A stretch of 64,000 bases of DNA, taken from the NCBI GenBank assembly GCA_965214235.1, contig CBDCBH010000003.1:1116001-1180000 (forward strand), given 5' to 3'. The DNA is from Ilyomonas sp965214235. GTDB taxonomy: Bacteria > Bacteroidota > Bacteroidia > Chitinophagales > Chitinophagaceae. Positions within the stretch are counted from its first letter, which is position 1. Each line of letters opens with the position of its first letter. The notes beneath the pieces were generated by a model. The model saw nothing but the letters and a program-made list of their open reading frames with translations. It did not search any database and was not told where the DNA came from. This document shows, piece by piece, positions 53,984 through 62,986 of this stretch. A program made the position numbers and the translations under genes.

Positions 53984-56257
53984 TTATAATGATTGGGTTT
54001 CTTCTTCAAGTGGTTGGGCTTGTTCATCAAATGGCTGGCCTTGTTCACCAGCCAAAGCAGCTACCGATTTTAGCATGTAAGGAATGCTGATTATAAAACT
54101 GGATCCTTTACCAGGCGAGGAAATAACTGTTATTTTACCATGATGCAATTCAATAATTTTAAACACGATGGACATACCCAGCCCGGTTCCTTCGCCCACA
54201 TCTTTTGTTGTAAAAAAAGGGTCGAATATTTTACGCTTCACTTCTTCCGTCATCCCGGTGCCGCTATCCGAAATTGTAATTTGCATGTATCCATCCTCTT
54301 CAATTACCGATATATCTAAGTATTCTTCTTCATTTTTTTCCGGCTTCGCTTTAATAGCATGTATGCCGTTGGTTAAAATGTTCATGAACACCTGGTTCAG
54401 TTTACCCGGGTAACATTCTATCTGCCCCGGTGCGTTATAATGCTTTCTTATTTTTAAATAGTGCGGCGCGGTATTGCGAAGTAAAACCAGTGTACTATTA
54501 ATGTTATCGTAAATGTTCGCTTCCTTTACTTCGCTTTCGTCAAGGCGGCTAAAAATGCGCAGTCCGCGCACAATTTCGGCGGTTCGCTCTGCACCTTCTT
54601 CAATACCACCAATCAGGTTTTCAATTTCTTCTTTCAAAAATTCGGGATCAAGTTTGTTTTCAAGGGCTTTTATGTTGTTTAGTTTAGGCAGCAATTCTTC
54701 TGCATCAGTTCCATGCAATTGTTGGTATTCGGTAATGAGCTCAAACAAATCGTGCACATCCATTTGCAGCGGGCTTACATTACTTTTTACAAAGTTGATG
54801 GGGTTATTAATTTCGTGTGCAATGCCTGCGGTAAGCTGACCTAATGAAGACATTTTTTCCGACTCAACAAGTTGTATTTGCGTATCGGTAAGATTTTTTA
54901 AAGTTTTTTGCAAATCATTGTTAACTACTTTCAATTCGTGAGTTCGCTCTTCAATTTTCGTCTCAAGAAAAATGTTTTGATCTCTGGTAAGTTGTTCATT
55001 TCGCTGTAACATTAGCAATGCCTGCGCTTGAGAAGCGTCCTTTTCACCTCGTAAAACATTTATTTTACTTGCCAAAGCAAATGACAACAATACTGTTTCG
55101 ATAGCCGAACCAATGTAAACAGTAGAAGCCGTTATGCTATTGTAAGGAATGATATTGAGATTGCGCAGTGCCAGTACAATAACTGAAAGAAATAGAAAAG
55201 ACCAGGCTATTAAGTACAGAATGGCCGGACTAAAACCTTTTCTTGCAACAAGAATAGAAGATGTCAGTAGCAGAAGGCATGTAATAATAGTAACATAGTT
55301 GTGCAGCTGGTAGCTTAGATTATGAAGGTAAAATAAATCAAGAATAATATCTATAAAACAAAAGCTTGCAATTAGAAAAAACATCCATCGGATTTGTGGT
55401 AAATATTTTTTTATCTGCAAGAAGTTATAAGAATACAAAGTGCCAATAATAAAAGTAAAATTGGTAGTTACAACAACTGAATAATCGTTAATCTTAGGAT
55501 AGTTTGTCCAAACATATTTGTACATGTAACCTGCTGCGGTAAGCTGCGCTAACAACAAGGTAAATGTGTAAATAGAATAGATTAGATAGTTTTTATCTCT
55601 TACTGATACAAACAAAAACAAATTGTAAATGAGCATGGTTCCTATAATGCCGCAATACAATGCAATAATGCATATTAATTTGATGTCTGCTCTTACTAAA
55701 CCATCTTCCGAACTTATATAAGCTGGTACTATGATGGGATGAATGCTCTCGACTTCCAAAAAGAAAATATGTTTTTCCTCAATAGGAAGGTTCATAGGAA
55801 AAACGAAGTTAGGCGTGAGATTATCATTTTTAGATAAAGGCAAACTGTTTCCCTGGCTTTGTATAAGTACAGCCTCGTTATTTATTACTTTGTATAAAGT
55901 TACTTTTGAAAGGTTCGTATATTTTAGGTTTAAGTAACACTCGGAACTTTTTGTATGATTATATACTAAAAACCGAAACCAAACTTTGTTTACGCCTACA
56001 TCAAAAACCGGGACCTTGCCACTTTTATCTGTAAAACGCTTATTAAGTATTTGTGATGATGATATAGAATGAGACGAATCTATCAGGTAAGAATAACTGA
56101 ATGACAAGGGCAATTCAGGTTCTTTGTCAGATAAGACAATAGCTGTTTGCGCATGTACATGTATGCAAAAAAGAAGAAAAATAAATAAAAAAAAAGCGGT
56201 TGCCTTACTTTTATTTTTTATCAAATTAAGCGTTTGGTAATTATAGTTACACATCAA
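53984..56257 (-). CDS. 7TM-DISM sensor histidine kinase
   Basis: This is a 757-residue membrane kinase. After a signal anchor (about 20-36, HVHAQ) comes an extracytoplasmic 7TMR-DISMED2-like beta domain (about 40-185, VWFRFLVYNH), then seven transmembrane helices (about 190-400), a coiled coil, HisKA with His in TAGIAHEINNPINF, and HATPase with MNILTNGIHAIK and GTGLGMSIV. Such receptors sense small carbohydrates or lipids. The tail carries a short repeat (EQGQPFDEQAQPLEEE) encoded by an imperfect 24-bp duplication. Confidence 0.94.
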   Translation of the reverse strand: MMCNYNYQTLNLIKNKSKATAFFLFIFLLFCIHVHAQTAIVLSDKEPELPLSFSYSYLIDSSHSISSSQILNKRFTDKSGKVPVFDVGVNKVWFRFLVYNHTKSSECYLNLKYTNLSKVTLYKVINNEAVLIQSQGNSLPLSKNDNLTPNFVFPMNLPIEEKHIFFLEVESIHPIIVPAYISSEDGLVRADIKLICIIALYCGIIGTMLIYNLFLFVSVRDKNYLIYSIYTFTLLLAQLTAAGYMYKYVWTNYPKINDYSVVVTTNFTFIIGTLYSYNFLQIKKYLPQIRWMFFLIASFCFIDIILDLFYLHNLSYQLHNYVTIITCLLLLTSSILVARKGFSPAILYLIAWSFLFLSVIVLALRNLNIIPYNSITASTVYIGSAIETVLLSFALASKINVLRGEKDASQAQALLMLQRNEQLTRDQNIFLETKIEERTHELKVVNNDLQKTLKNLTDTQIQLVESEKMSSLGQLTAGIAHEINNPINFVKSNVSPLQMDVHDLFELITEYQQLHGTDAEELLPKLNNIKALENKLDPEFLKEEIENLIGGIEEGAERTAEIVRGLRIFSRLDESEVKEANIYDNINSTLVLLRNTAPHYLKIRKHYNAPGQIECYPGKLNQVFMNILTNGIHAIKAKPEKNEEEYLDISVIEEDGYMQITISDSGTGMTEEVKRKIFDPFFTTKDVGEGTGLGMSIVFKIIELHHGKITVISSPGKGSSFIISIPYMLKSVAALAGEQGQPFDEQAQPLEEETQSL

Positions 56258-56583
56258 ATGTTAAGTTAGATCATTATTGATATTTGCATTTTTCTATCAG
56301 TGAGTAAACATATCAGTTTTGGGTGTTGATAAAAGTAAAGGTAATTGCAACATCTTTATTATGGTTTTTTTCAAATTAAAATCACCTTAATATAAAATTG
56401 GTTTGCCATTTCTATGTTAAATGGAATCGTACAATCGAAGGGTTTGATGTTGATAGCTCAGACGGTAGATTGTTTTGATAACTTATACTGCTAAAGATGC
56501 CGGTTCATTACAAGTAAAGTATAAGAAGTTGGCAGAAAAATTATAATAGTATATAATAACCTAATATTCAAAGAAGTAGTATA
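56258..56583. other. Spacer with a tRNA-like remnant
   Basis: This is 326 bp between the 7TM kinase start and the end of the acyltransferase-like gene. At about 56451-56505 are TAGCTCAGACGGTAGA, close to a tRNA D-arm, and GGTTCATTAC, a poor T-arm, without a foldable acceptor stem. The rest is AT-rich and featureless. Confidence 0.35.
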
Positions 56584-57336
56584 TTATTCTTCTACTTTAT
56601 CGATAATTTTGAATTCGTTTTTGTTTGCAGATGCTATATGCAAATCATAATAAACATTTACATATAAATTTTTAAAAGGAGACTTTTCTTTTACAAGACA
56701 TTGTGGATTTTTCCGAAGATAAAACATTTTGTCTCTTTCCCGTGGATGCGCATTCTTTAATTCTTCTACATCAGGTAAGAAACAGGCCGTTGCCAACAAA
56801 TCTAATTTTGGATAATAAAATATACCGTTATTACCAACTGACGTTAATACTGAACTTCCTATCCATTGATTAAAACGGACTGTAGCGGGTGCACAAAGAG
56901 AAAACATAGTACTTAAGCCGATTTGTTCAGCAATTACAACAGAAGTTCTTGATGGGAAAAAACTTCCAATACCTAAACCAGCCACTTCTTTTGAATTCCA
57001 TAAACCAGATAATTCGCCGGTGCCAAATTGAGCCTGATATTTTACAATTTCATAAATTTTATTGTCCATTTCACCTGTTGCTTCTTCTATCGGCAACGGA
57101 TTAATTCCATTTGCTGCCTGCACTCTTGCCCCACCAAATAATTTTTTTCCATCGAGAGACTCTACTACTACTACGAAAATGGCAGGATTATACATCCACC
57201 CATCTGTATTCGTAGTTATATTTTCTATACCGTAAATGGTTAAAACGCGCCTGTGTCCTTCAATAAATTTTAAACATGTTTCCGGATCATCAATGGCTCT
57301 AAATGCTCTGATACGAATGTCTGTAGTTACTTCCAT
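56584..57336 (-). CDS. GNAT/autoinducer-synthase-like protein of unknown function
   Basis: This is a 250-residue soluble protein. I do not recognise a named family. The order of elements resembles LuxI/FeeM-type acyl transferases. After an N-terminal alpha/beta part comes FGGARVQ (67-73). Next is GTGELSGLW (105-113), like the conserved ELSR strand. A loop VAGLGIGSFFPSRTSVVIAEQIG (118-140) looks like a degenerate pyrophosphate-binding region. Then APATVRFNQWIG (149-160) precedes the C-terminal substrate half. It lies beside a 7TM kinase and divergent from a receiver gene, which suggests synthesis of a signal (inference). Promoter not resolved. Confidence 0.6.
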   Translation of the reverse strand: MEVTTDIRIRAFRAIDDPETCLKFIEGHRRVLTIYGIENITTNTDGWMYNPAIFVVVVESLDGKKLFGGARVQAANGINPLPIEEATGEMDNKIYEIVKYQAQFGTGELSGLWNSKEVAGLGIGSFFPSRTSVVIAEQIGLSTMFSLCAPATVRFNQWIGSSVLTSVGNNGIFYYPKLDLLATACFLPDVEELKNAHPRERDKMFYLRKNPQCLVKEKSPFKNLYVNVYYDLHIASANKNEFKIIDKVEE

Positions 57337-57576
57337 GCTTTAGTTATAATGCCATTAAAATAATATAAAACAGAGAATAAATTTAGCTTAAATTTCTAAG
57401 TTTGTACTTTTCGAATGCCAAAATTAATTTGGTAACAGTTAAGTTTGTAAAGCATTCTCGTGATCGATTTATGCAATAATAGATGATAAGTGCAAATCAA
57501 AAAACACTTTAGCAAAAGAATGCTAATAGCTTAATTGAAATTTAATTGCAAACAATTATAACCAATCCAAAATATC

Positions 57577-58029
57577 ATGGTAAATGTACTGTATGTTGAC
57601 GATGAAAGGCACAACCTCACTGCCTTTAAAGCTGCCTTCCGCAGAGACTTTAATGTTTTTATAGCCGAATCGGCTGATGAAGGTATCCGTATTCTGCAAC
57701 AAAATATCATTCATGTTATCATGAGTGATCAGCGAATGCCGAAGATGACAGGCATTGAGTTTTTTGAATCTATCCTGTATATCTTCCCTGATCCTATCCG
57801 TATTTTAATTACAGGCTATACCGATATTAATGCTGTGATAGACGCCATTAACCGCGGGCAGGTGTATAAATACCTTACCAAACCCTGGCATGAGCAGGAG
57901 ATAAAAATATTTATTGATAAAGCTTACGAGGTGTATTGCCTGCGTAAAGAAAACGTTGATCTTACCACCAAGCTTATTAATGCCAACCAAAAACTTGAAT
58001 TTTTAGCACGGCAGGCTTTATTGTCATAG
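57577..58029 (+). CDS. Single-domain response regulator
   Basis: This is a 150-residue receiver with Asp51 in VIMSDQRMPKMTG and the TKPW element, followed by a coiled-coil tail (about 118-150) and no output domain. It is clearly related to the receiver of the hybrid kinase at 52875 (shared YVDDE.(K/H)NLTAFKA.FRR, RIL.TGYTD, DAIN.G). It is divergent from the acyltransferase-like gene across 240 bp. It is likely a phosphate-relay or titration partner. Confidence 0.93.
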   Translation: MVNVLYVDDERHNLTAFKAAFRRDFNVFIAESADEGIRILQQNIIHVIMSDQRMPKMTGIEFFESILYIFPDPIRILITGYTDINAVIDAINRGQVYKYLTKPWHEQEIKIFIDKAYEVYCLRKENVDLTTKLINANQKLEFLARQALLS

Positions 58030-58087
58030 TTACATCAAACTTTACAGTTGTTGTCAGGTCGTTTCAGCACATCCGTTGCTTTGGAAT

Positions 58088-58095
58088 TATCTTTG
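58088..58095 (+). promoter_or_regulatory. -7 box for thioredoxin
   Basis: TATCTTTG fits TAnnTTTG; the leader would be about 30 nt. A TTTC lies about 22 bases upstream as a weak -33. Confidence 0.45.
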
Positions 58096-58127
58096 CCCTT
58101 CATAAAACATCATAAAATTACTTAGTT

Positions 58128-58445
58128 ATGGCTTTAGAATTCACCGACTCAAATTTTCAGACCAATGTGCTGGAAAACGATAAATTATCTGTGATAGATT
58201 TTTGGGCAGAATGGTGCGGGCCTTGCCGCGCTATCGGACCTGTTATTGAAGAGCTTTCCAAAGAGTATGAAGGCAGAGTGAACATAGGAAAAGTAAACGT
58301 TGACAACAACCCCGATATAAGCGTAAAATACGGCATTACTTCTATTCCGGCTATTTTGTTTATAAAAGGTGGTCAAGTAGTTGATAAGCAAATTGGCGCT
58401 GTGCCCAAATCGGTTTTGGATAAAAAAATCGCCGCCAACCTGTGA
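58128..58445 (+). CDS. trxA: Thioredoxin
   Basis: This is a 105-residue cytoplasmic disulfide reductase with active site WAEWCGPCRAIGP and the cis-Pro loop ITSIPAILF. It has no signal peptide. A GTAAAAACAAA element starts at the stop codon, and a strong terminator follows. Confidence 0.97.
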   Translation: MALEFTDSNFQTNVLENDKLSVIDFWAEWCGPCRAIGPVIEELSKEYEGRVNIGKVNVDNNPDISVKYGITSIPAILFIKGGQVVDKQIGAVPKSVLDKKIAANL

Positions 58446-58466
58446 TTTGTTTTTACTTCATTTTTA

Positions 58467-58496
58467 AAAGACCTCTTTATGTAAAGAGGTCTTTTT
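58467..58496 (+). terminator. Terminator of trxA
   Basis: AAAGACCTCTTTA and TAAAGAGGTCTTT form a long perfect stem with a 2-nt loop and a T-run. Confidence 0.92.
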
Positions 58497-58637
58497 TATT
58501 GCACATGCCTGCTAAAAATTAAAATATTCATCATTCCTGTTTAATAACACCAAATAAACAAGAGGTATAAAAAAACAAAAAACTTTACTTTCGTAATGTT
58601 GTTTTATTAACCGATTGCTTTTCTTAATTTTCTTCTC

Positions 58638-59381
58638 ATGGCTTTAGCAGAAAAAACTGCCGGCATACCACAAGAAAAAAAATGGATAGAAGATGTTCAT
58701 GCGCTGGTGACATCTTACCCTTGCGTACCCATTACGGTTGACTGCGTGATTTTTGGGTTTGATGAAAATGAATTGAAGGTATTGCTCATACGCAGCGACC
58801 TTCAGATTTATAAAGATAAATGGAGCTTATTAGGCGATTTTGCTGCTGATAATGAGGAACTTACAGGTGCCGCTTATCGTGTGCTGAAACAACGCACCGG
58901 CATGGATGATGTGTACCTGGAAGAAGTAAGAACTTTCAGTCATCCCAACCGCCATCCCGGTGGCCGTGTGCTTACTGTTGCCTATTGTTCATTGCTCAAT
59001 ATTAAAGACCACCAATTAAAAAAAATGGATAACGAGCTGCACTGGCATAATGTGCAGGGCTTGCAAAATATGGCTTTCGACCATAGCCTTATTATTCATG
59101 AGTGTTACGGGTGGCTGCAAAAGCGCATTCAGGAACATCCGCTGGGTTTTAATTTATTACCCGAAAAATTTTCGCTTCGCCAATTGCAACATTTATATGA
59201 AGCCATTTTAAATACTAAAATGGACCGAAGAAATTTCAGAAAGAAATTCTTCAACATGGATTTTTTAATTGATACGGGCGAATATGAAAATGATGTCTCT
59301 CACCGGCCTGGAAAATTGTATCAGTTCAATTTTAAAAAGTACGAGAAAAACAAACGCAATTGGATTGGCATTGATTTTTGA
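58638..59381 (+). CDS. NrtR-type Nudix/winged-helix transcriptional regulator
   Basis: This is a 247-residue protein with an N-terminal Nudix fold (about 25-165) and a C-terminal winged-helix domain (about 170-247, FSLRQLQHLYEAIL and RRNFRKKFF). The Nudix box is degenerate: GDFAADNEEL.GAAYRVLKQRTG lacks the REUXEE catalytic acids. This is the pattern of NrtR-like repressors that bind an ADP-ribose-type or sugar effector instead of hydrolysing it. The regulon is not evident from neighbours. Confidence 0.88.
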   Translation: MALAEKTAGIPQEKKWIEDVHALVTSYPCVPITVDCVIFGFDENELKVLLIRSDLQIYKDKWSLLGDFAADNEELTGAAYRVLKQRTGMDDVYLEEVRTFSHPNRHPGGRVLTVAYCSLLNIKDHQLKKMDNELHWHNVQGLQNMAFDHSLIIHECYGWLQKRIQEHPLGFNLLPEKFSLRQLQHLYEAILNTKMDRRNFRKKFFNMDFLIDTGEYENDVSHRPGKLYQFNFKKYEKNKRNWIGIDF

Positions 59382-59461
59382 TATTTCTGTTGATGGTCAT
59401 AAGTTAACTTCCAATTCATAATGAAGCGGTTTTTATGCTTCACTCTTTGTGAAAAACATTT

Positions 59462-59505
59462 CAATAAAAGTTCCGAACCTTTTAAAAGGTTCGGAACTTT
59501 TATTG
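59462..59505. terminator. Perfect 44-bp palindrome
   Basis: The sequence is self-complementary over 22 bp per arm (arm CAATAAAAGTTCCGAACCTT...). It lies in a 294-bp gap between the NrtR-type gene and exbB. It can act as a terminator for both directions, although no minus-strand gene needs one here. Confidence 0.8.
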
Positions 59506-59675
59506 CCGGGTTGTTTTTGTAGTAAAAAAGTATTGTATTCCAACATTATCTAATCTTTTCTCCACAATTCTTCCTGTGAAAAACATTCTCCAAAAATAGG
59601 TTTACTTATAATTTATTCACAAATAAGGCGTTCCTATACCGTTACCAATTACTTTAGCGCAAACCAAATAAAGGC

Positions 59676-60350
59676 ATGGGAATTTTATTACAGGTAGCCG
59701 ATAGCACAGTAACTAATATCACGCAATCATCACCTGAAACATTAGTTAATTTGCTGAACAAAGGCGGATGGATTATGTATCCGTTGTACCTGCTGTTTGC
59801 CGCTTCTATCTTTGTTTTTTTTGAACGGTTGATTGCTATTCGCAAAGCTGCGAAAATTGAACCTAACTTCATGAATATTGTTCGGGATAATATTCTTACC
59901 GGCAATCTTACAGGCGCACGCAACCTTGCAAAAAATACAGATAACCCTGTTGCGCGCATGATTGACAAAGGCTTGCAGCGTGTGGGTAAACCTATTGATA
60001 ATATTGAGAAAAGCATGGAGAATGTTGGCAAATTAGAGATGTATAAAATGGAGCGTAACCTTTCTATTTTATCTCTTATCGCGGGCATCGCGCCTATGTT
60101 TGGCTTTTTAGGAACTATTGTTGGGATGCTGCAGTTATTTTCTGCCATTGCCTCGAAAGGCGAATTGCAATTGGGCGAAATTGCCGGTGGTATTTATACA
60201 AAAATGATAACTTCGGCAACAGGTTTAATTGTTGGTTTGCTGGCTTATGTGGGTTATAATTTTTTAACAGCGCAAATAGATAAAACCGCAAACAAAATGG
60301 AAGCGGCAAGCGCCGAATTTTTAGACGTGTTGCAGGAGCCAACAAGATGA
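59676..60350 (+). CDS. ExbB/TolQ/MotA-family proton channel
   Basis: This is a 224-residue inner-membrane protein with three helices: about 30-48 (GWIMYPLYLLFAASIFVFFE), 130-150 (LIAGIAPMFGFLGTIVGML) and 170-195 (TGLIVGLLAYVGYNF). The GTIVGM motif is typical of ExbB/TolQ. With the ExbD-type gene 81 bases downstream, it would power TonB receptors or Tol-type envelope work. No tonB is adjacent. Confidence 0.93.
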   Translation: MGILLQVADSTVTNITQSSPETLVNLLNKGGWIMYPLYLLFAASIFVFFERLIAIRKAAKIEPNFMNIVRDNILTGNLTGARNLAKNTDNPVARMIDKGLQRVGKPIDNIEKSMENVGKLEMYKMERNLSILSLIAGIAPMFGFLGTIVGMLQLFSAIASKGELQLGEIAGGIYTKMITSATGLIVGLLAYVGYNFLTAQIDKTANKMEAASAEFLDVLQEPTR

Positions 60351-60431
60351 TTTGTGAATTAAGAATTATGATTTATGAATGGTAGCAAATAAGTTACTAC
60401 CAACCATCATCTGTCAACCATCAACTACAAA

Positions 60432-60830
60432 ATGAACATTAGAAAAAGAAATAAAACGCACGGCGAAATACATGCGGGCACATTGAATGATTTGCTTTTT
60501 ATTTTGCTGTTCTTTTTTTTAATTGTTTCTACGCTTGCCAACCCTAATGTAGTAAAGGTGAATAACCCAAAAGGAACAAAGGATACCAAAGCAAAACAAA
60601 ACATTGTTATTTCAATTAACAAAGAACAAAAAATATTTCTGGGTCAGCGCGCTATTGATATTAGTCAGGTTGATTCGTTGTTGAAAGAGGAAATAAGCAA
60701 AACACACAGCACCATTGATACGCCTTCGGTTGTTATTAATGCCGATACATCGGCTTTTTATGGCGAAGTATTTCACATTATGCAAAGCGCAAAACGAGCC
60801 GGTGCAAGGGTTGTAGCGAATGTGAAGTAA
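60432..60830 (+). CDS. ExbD/TolR family protein
   Basis: This is a 132-residue protein with one transmembrane helix (about 18-38, LNDLLFILLFFFLIVSTL) and a periplasmic domain. The conserved Asp of the family is in TLNDLLFILLFF (Asp19 region). It ends ARVVANVK. It is encoded just after the ExbB-type gene and makes a stator pair with it. Confidence 0.92.
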   Translation: MNIRKRNKTHGEIHAGTLNDLLFILLFFFLIVSTLANPNVVKVNNPKGTKDTKAKQNIVISINKEQKIFLGQRAIDISQVDSLLKEEISKTHSTIDTPSVVINADTSAFYGEVFHIMQSAKRAGARVVANVK

Positions 60831-60835
60831 TTGAT

Positions 60836-60880
60836 AGATGACAGTTGGCAGTTGTTGGTTGTTAGATGATAGACAATTAA
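60836..60880. repeat. Word-repeat spacer sharing a 19-mer with tsaD
   Basis: AGATGACAGTTGGCAGTTG is followed by degenerate copies (TTGGTTGTTAGATGATAG). The same 19-mer is inside tsaD at about 52537-52555. Confidence 0.75.
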
Positions 60881-60883
60881 CTG

Positions 60884-61750
60884 TTACTCATTTTTTACTG
60901 CTCTTATCATTCGGTTTTTATTTTGCAAATCTTTTTTTAGTTCGATGTTTTGATAACCTTTCTTTACTAACAAATCAGCAACTTCATTGCCAAACGATTC
61001 ATTGATTTCAAAAAACAACTTGCCACCGTTTTTTAAATAATGCCAACCAAACGTGCTGATGGCGTTATAAAAAAACAAGGGGTTATTATCCGGCACAAAC
61101 AAGGCAAGATGTGGCTCAAAATTCAACACATTATTATTCATAAACCCAGCTTCACTTTGCGTAACATAAGGCGGGTTACTAACAATGTAATCCAATAGGG
61201 GCAAGCCTTTCCATTGCTCTTTATCTACGGCATTCATCTCTATAAATTCTACTTCCGCTTTTTCTTTTACTGCATTTTGTTTTGCTACGTTTATAGCTTC
61301 CGCAGAAATATCGGTTGCATACATTTTTATTTGAGGCAAACTTTTTTTTAAAGCTATAGCAATGCATCCGCTGCCTGTTCCCACATCTAACATCGTACCT
61401 CTCGCATCGCCTGCCGCCTGCTTTGCATCTTCAATTATCCAGTTAACTAACTCCTCTGTTTCCGGTCGCGGAATTAAAACACGCTCATCAACATACAATT
61501 TCATTTTGTACCAATGCACTTCATGTAACACATACTGTACTGGTTTGTGAGTTAGCAATTCGATAGTTGTTTGTTGAAACAACTCTTCCTCATTAACACC
61601 TAAATTTTTTTGTTGATGAATAACGCGCTCACTGCTCCTGAAACCTGTAATATGCTCGGTAACCAGGTTTGCAATATTCCTGGCTTCGCGCGGGTCATAA
61701 ATCGCCTGCAGCACAAGCGACAAATGTTTATGAGCTTCCCCTATCGTCAT
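60884..61750 (-). CDS. prmC: Release-factor glutamine methyltransferase
   Basis: This enzyme methylates the GGQ glutamine of RF1/RF2. It has 288 residues from the ATG at 61750 (MTIGEAHKHLS); the upstream nine codons to 61777 overlap the ribD promoter and are rejected. The catalytic NPPY is in DYIVSNPPYVT, SAM motif I is MLDVGTGSGCIAIAL, and the helical N-domain includes PVQYVLHEV. Divergent from ribD. Confidence 0.96.
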   Translation of the reverse strand: MTIGEAHKHLSLVLQAIYDPREARNIANLVTEHITGFRSSERVIHQQKNLGVNEEELFQQTTIELLTHKPVQYVLHEVHWYKMKLYVDERVLIPRPETEELVNWIIEDAKQAAGDARGTMLDVGTGSGCIAIALKKSLPQIKMYATDISAEAINVAKQNAVKEKAEVEFIEMNAVDKEQWKGLPLLDYIVSNPPYVTQSEAGFMNNNVLNFEPHLALFVPDNNPLFFYNAISTFGWHYLKNGGKLFFEINESFGNEVADLLVKKGYQNIELKKDLQNKNRMIRAVKNE

Positions 61751-61777
61751 AGTGCTGCAATGATACTTATCTCTCAT

Positions 61778-61785
61778 TACATTTG
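61778..61785 (+). promoter_or_regulatory. -7 box for ribD
   Basis: TACATTTG fits TAnnTTTG and ends 5 nt before the ribD ATG, so the mRNA would be nearly leaderless. Confidence 0.45.
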
Positions 61786-61790
61786 TTTTA

Positions 61791-62831
61791 ATGATTTACG
61801 AAACATACATGCAGCGTTGCCTTCAGCTTGCAAAATCAGGCGCAGGAAATGTGGCTCCTAACCCGATGGTTGGCGCAGTGCTGGTGCATGATGATAGAAT
61901 AATTGGCGAAGGTTATCATCAACAATACGGTAGTGAACATGCAGAAGTGAACTGCATTAACAGCGTGAAAAAAAAAGATGAACATTTGCTTTCGCTGGCA
62001 ACAATGTATGTATCGCTTGAGCCTTGTGCGCATTGGGGAAAAACGCCGCCTTGCGCCGATTTAATCATCCGTAAAAATATACCTCTCGTTGTAGTTGGCT
62101 GCCGCGATCCGTTTGAAAAAGTAGATGGTAAAGGCATCGAAAAACTAAAAGATAAAGGTGTTGATGTAATCATCAATATCCTTAAAAAAGAATGCGAGCA
62201 GCTTAACAGGCGCTTTTTCACATTTCATACAAAACATCGCCCATACATCCTGTTAAAATGGGCGCAAACAAGCGATGCAAAAATAGCTTCAATAAATAAA
62301 AACCGTTTGCTCATCAGCAACGAGTTCACCAATATCCAAGTACACCAATGGCGCAGCGAAGAAGCTGCAATTTTGGTAGGAACCAACACAGCATTACTGG
62401 ATAATCCAAGGCTTGACAATCGTTTTTGGAGCGGCAAACCACCGGTTAGAATGGTGTTGGATAAACAGCTTCGCCTGCCATCATCACTACATCTTTTTGA
62501 TAATACAAACCGAACAATTGTTTTTAATTATTTGCAGCAAAAACAAGAAGGCAATGTGCTGTATTATCAAATTGATAAAGAGAAAAATACAGCTCTTGCA
62601 ATATGCGATGCCTGCTATCAATTAAATATACAAAGTGTATTGATTGAAGGCGGAGCGCAACTGCTGGAAACCTTTATCAGCGCGGGTTTGTGGGATGAAG
62701 CAAGAGTAATTACAAACGAGAGATTATACGTTGGCGAAGGTTTGCCTGCACCATCTTTACAACATCATAAATTGGTAAAAACAGAATTTATTTTTTCGGA
62801 TCGAATCAATTATTTTCTTCATACCGGTTAA
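61791..62831 (+). CDS. ribD: Bifunctional riboflavin deaminase/reductase
   Basis: This is a two-domain enzyme of riboflavin synthesis. The N-terminal deaminase has zinc ligands in EHAEVNCI and LEPCAHWGKTPPCAD; the C-terminal reductase (about 150-346) has LLKWAQTSDAKIA and VLIEGGAQLLETF. Length 346 is standard. No FMN riboswitch is seen upstream, and other rib genes are absent. Confidence 0.95.
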   Translation: MIYETYMQRCLQLAKSGAGNVAPNPMVGAVLVHDDRIIGEGYHQQYGSEHAEVNCINSVKKKDEHLLSLATMYVSLEPCAHWGKTPPCADLIIRKNIPLVVVGCRDPFEKVDGKGIEKLKDKGVDVIINILKKECEQLNRRFFTFHTKHRPYILLKWAQTSDAKIASINKNRLLISNEFTNIQVHQWRSEEAAILVGTNTALLDNPRLDNRFWSGKPPVRMVLDKQLRLPSSLHLFDNTNRTIVFNYLQQKQEGNVLYYQIDKEKNTALAICDACYQLNIQSVLIEGGAQLLETFISAGLWDEARVITNERLYVGEGLPAPSLQHHKLVKTEFIFSDRINYFLHTG

Positions 62832-62986
62832 TTCATTCAATTAAACCAACCAATTGTTTTTATACATTACGATATTTATAAAACGGTATTGCTTCGCTGA
62901 TGGTTAGTTAACTATTTATATTTTTTTACTATTGATAATGGCATGATATTGTTTATATATGCTTCTGTATCAAAAAAGAATTTGCC

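Noticed and set aside
61700..61791. FMN riboswitch upstream of ribD
   Set aside because: There is only a short gap to prmC, and no conserved riboswitch helices are seen.
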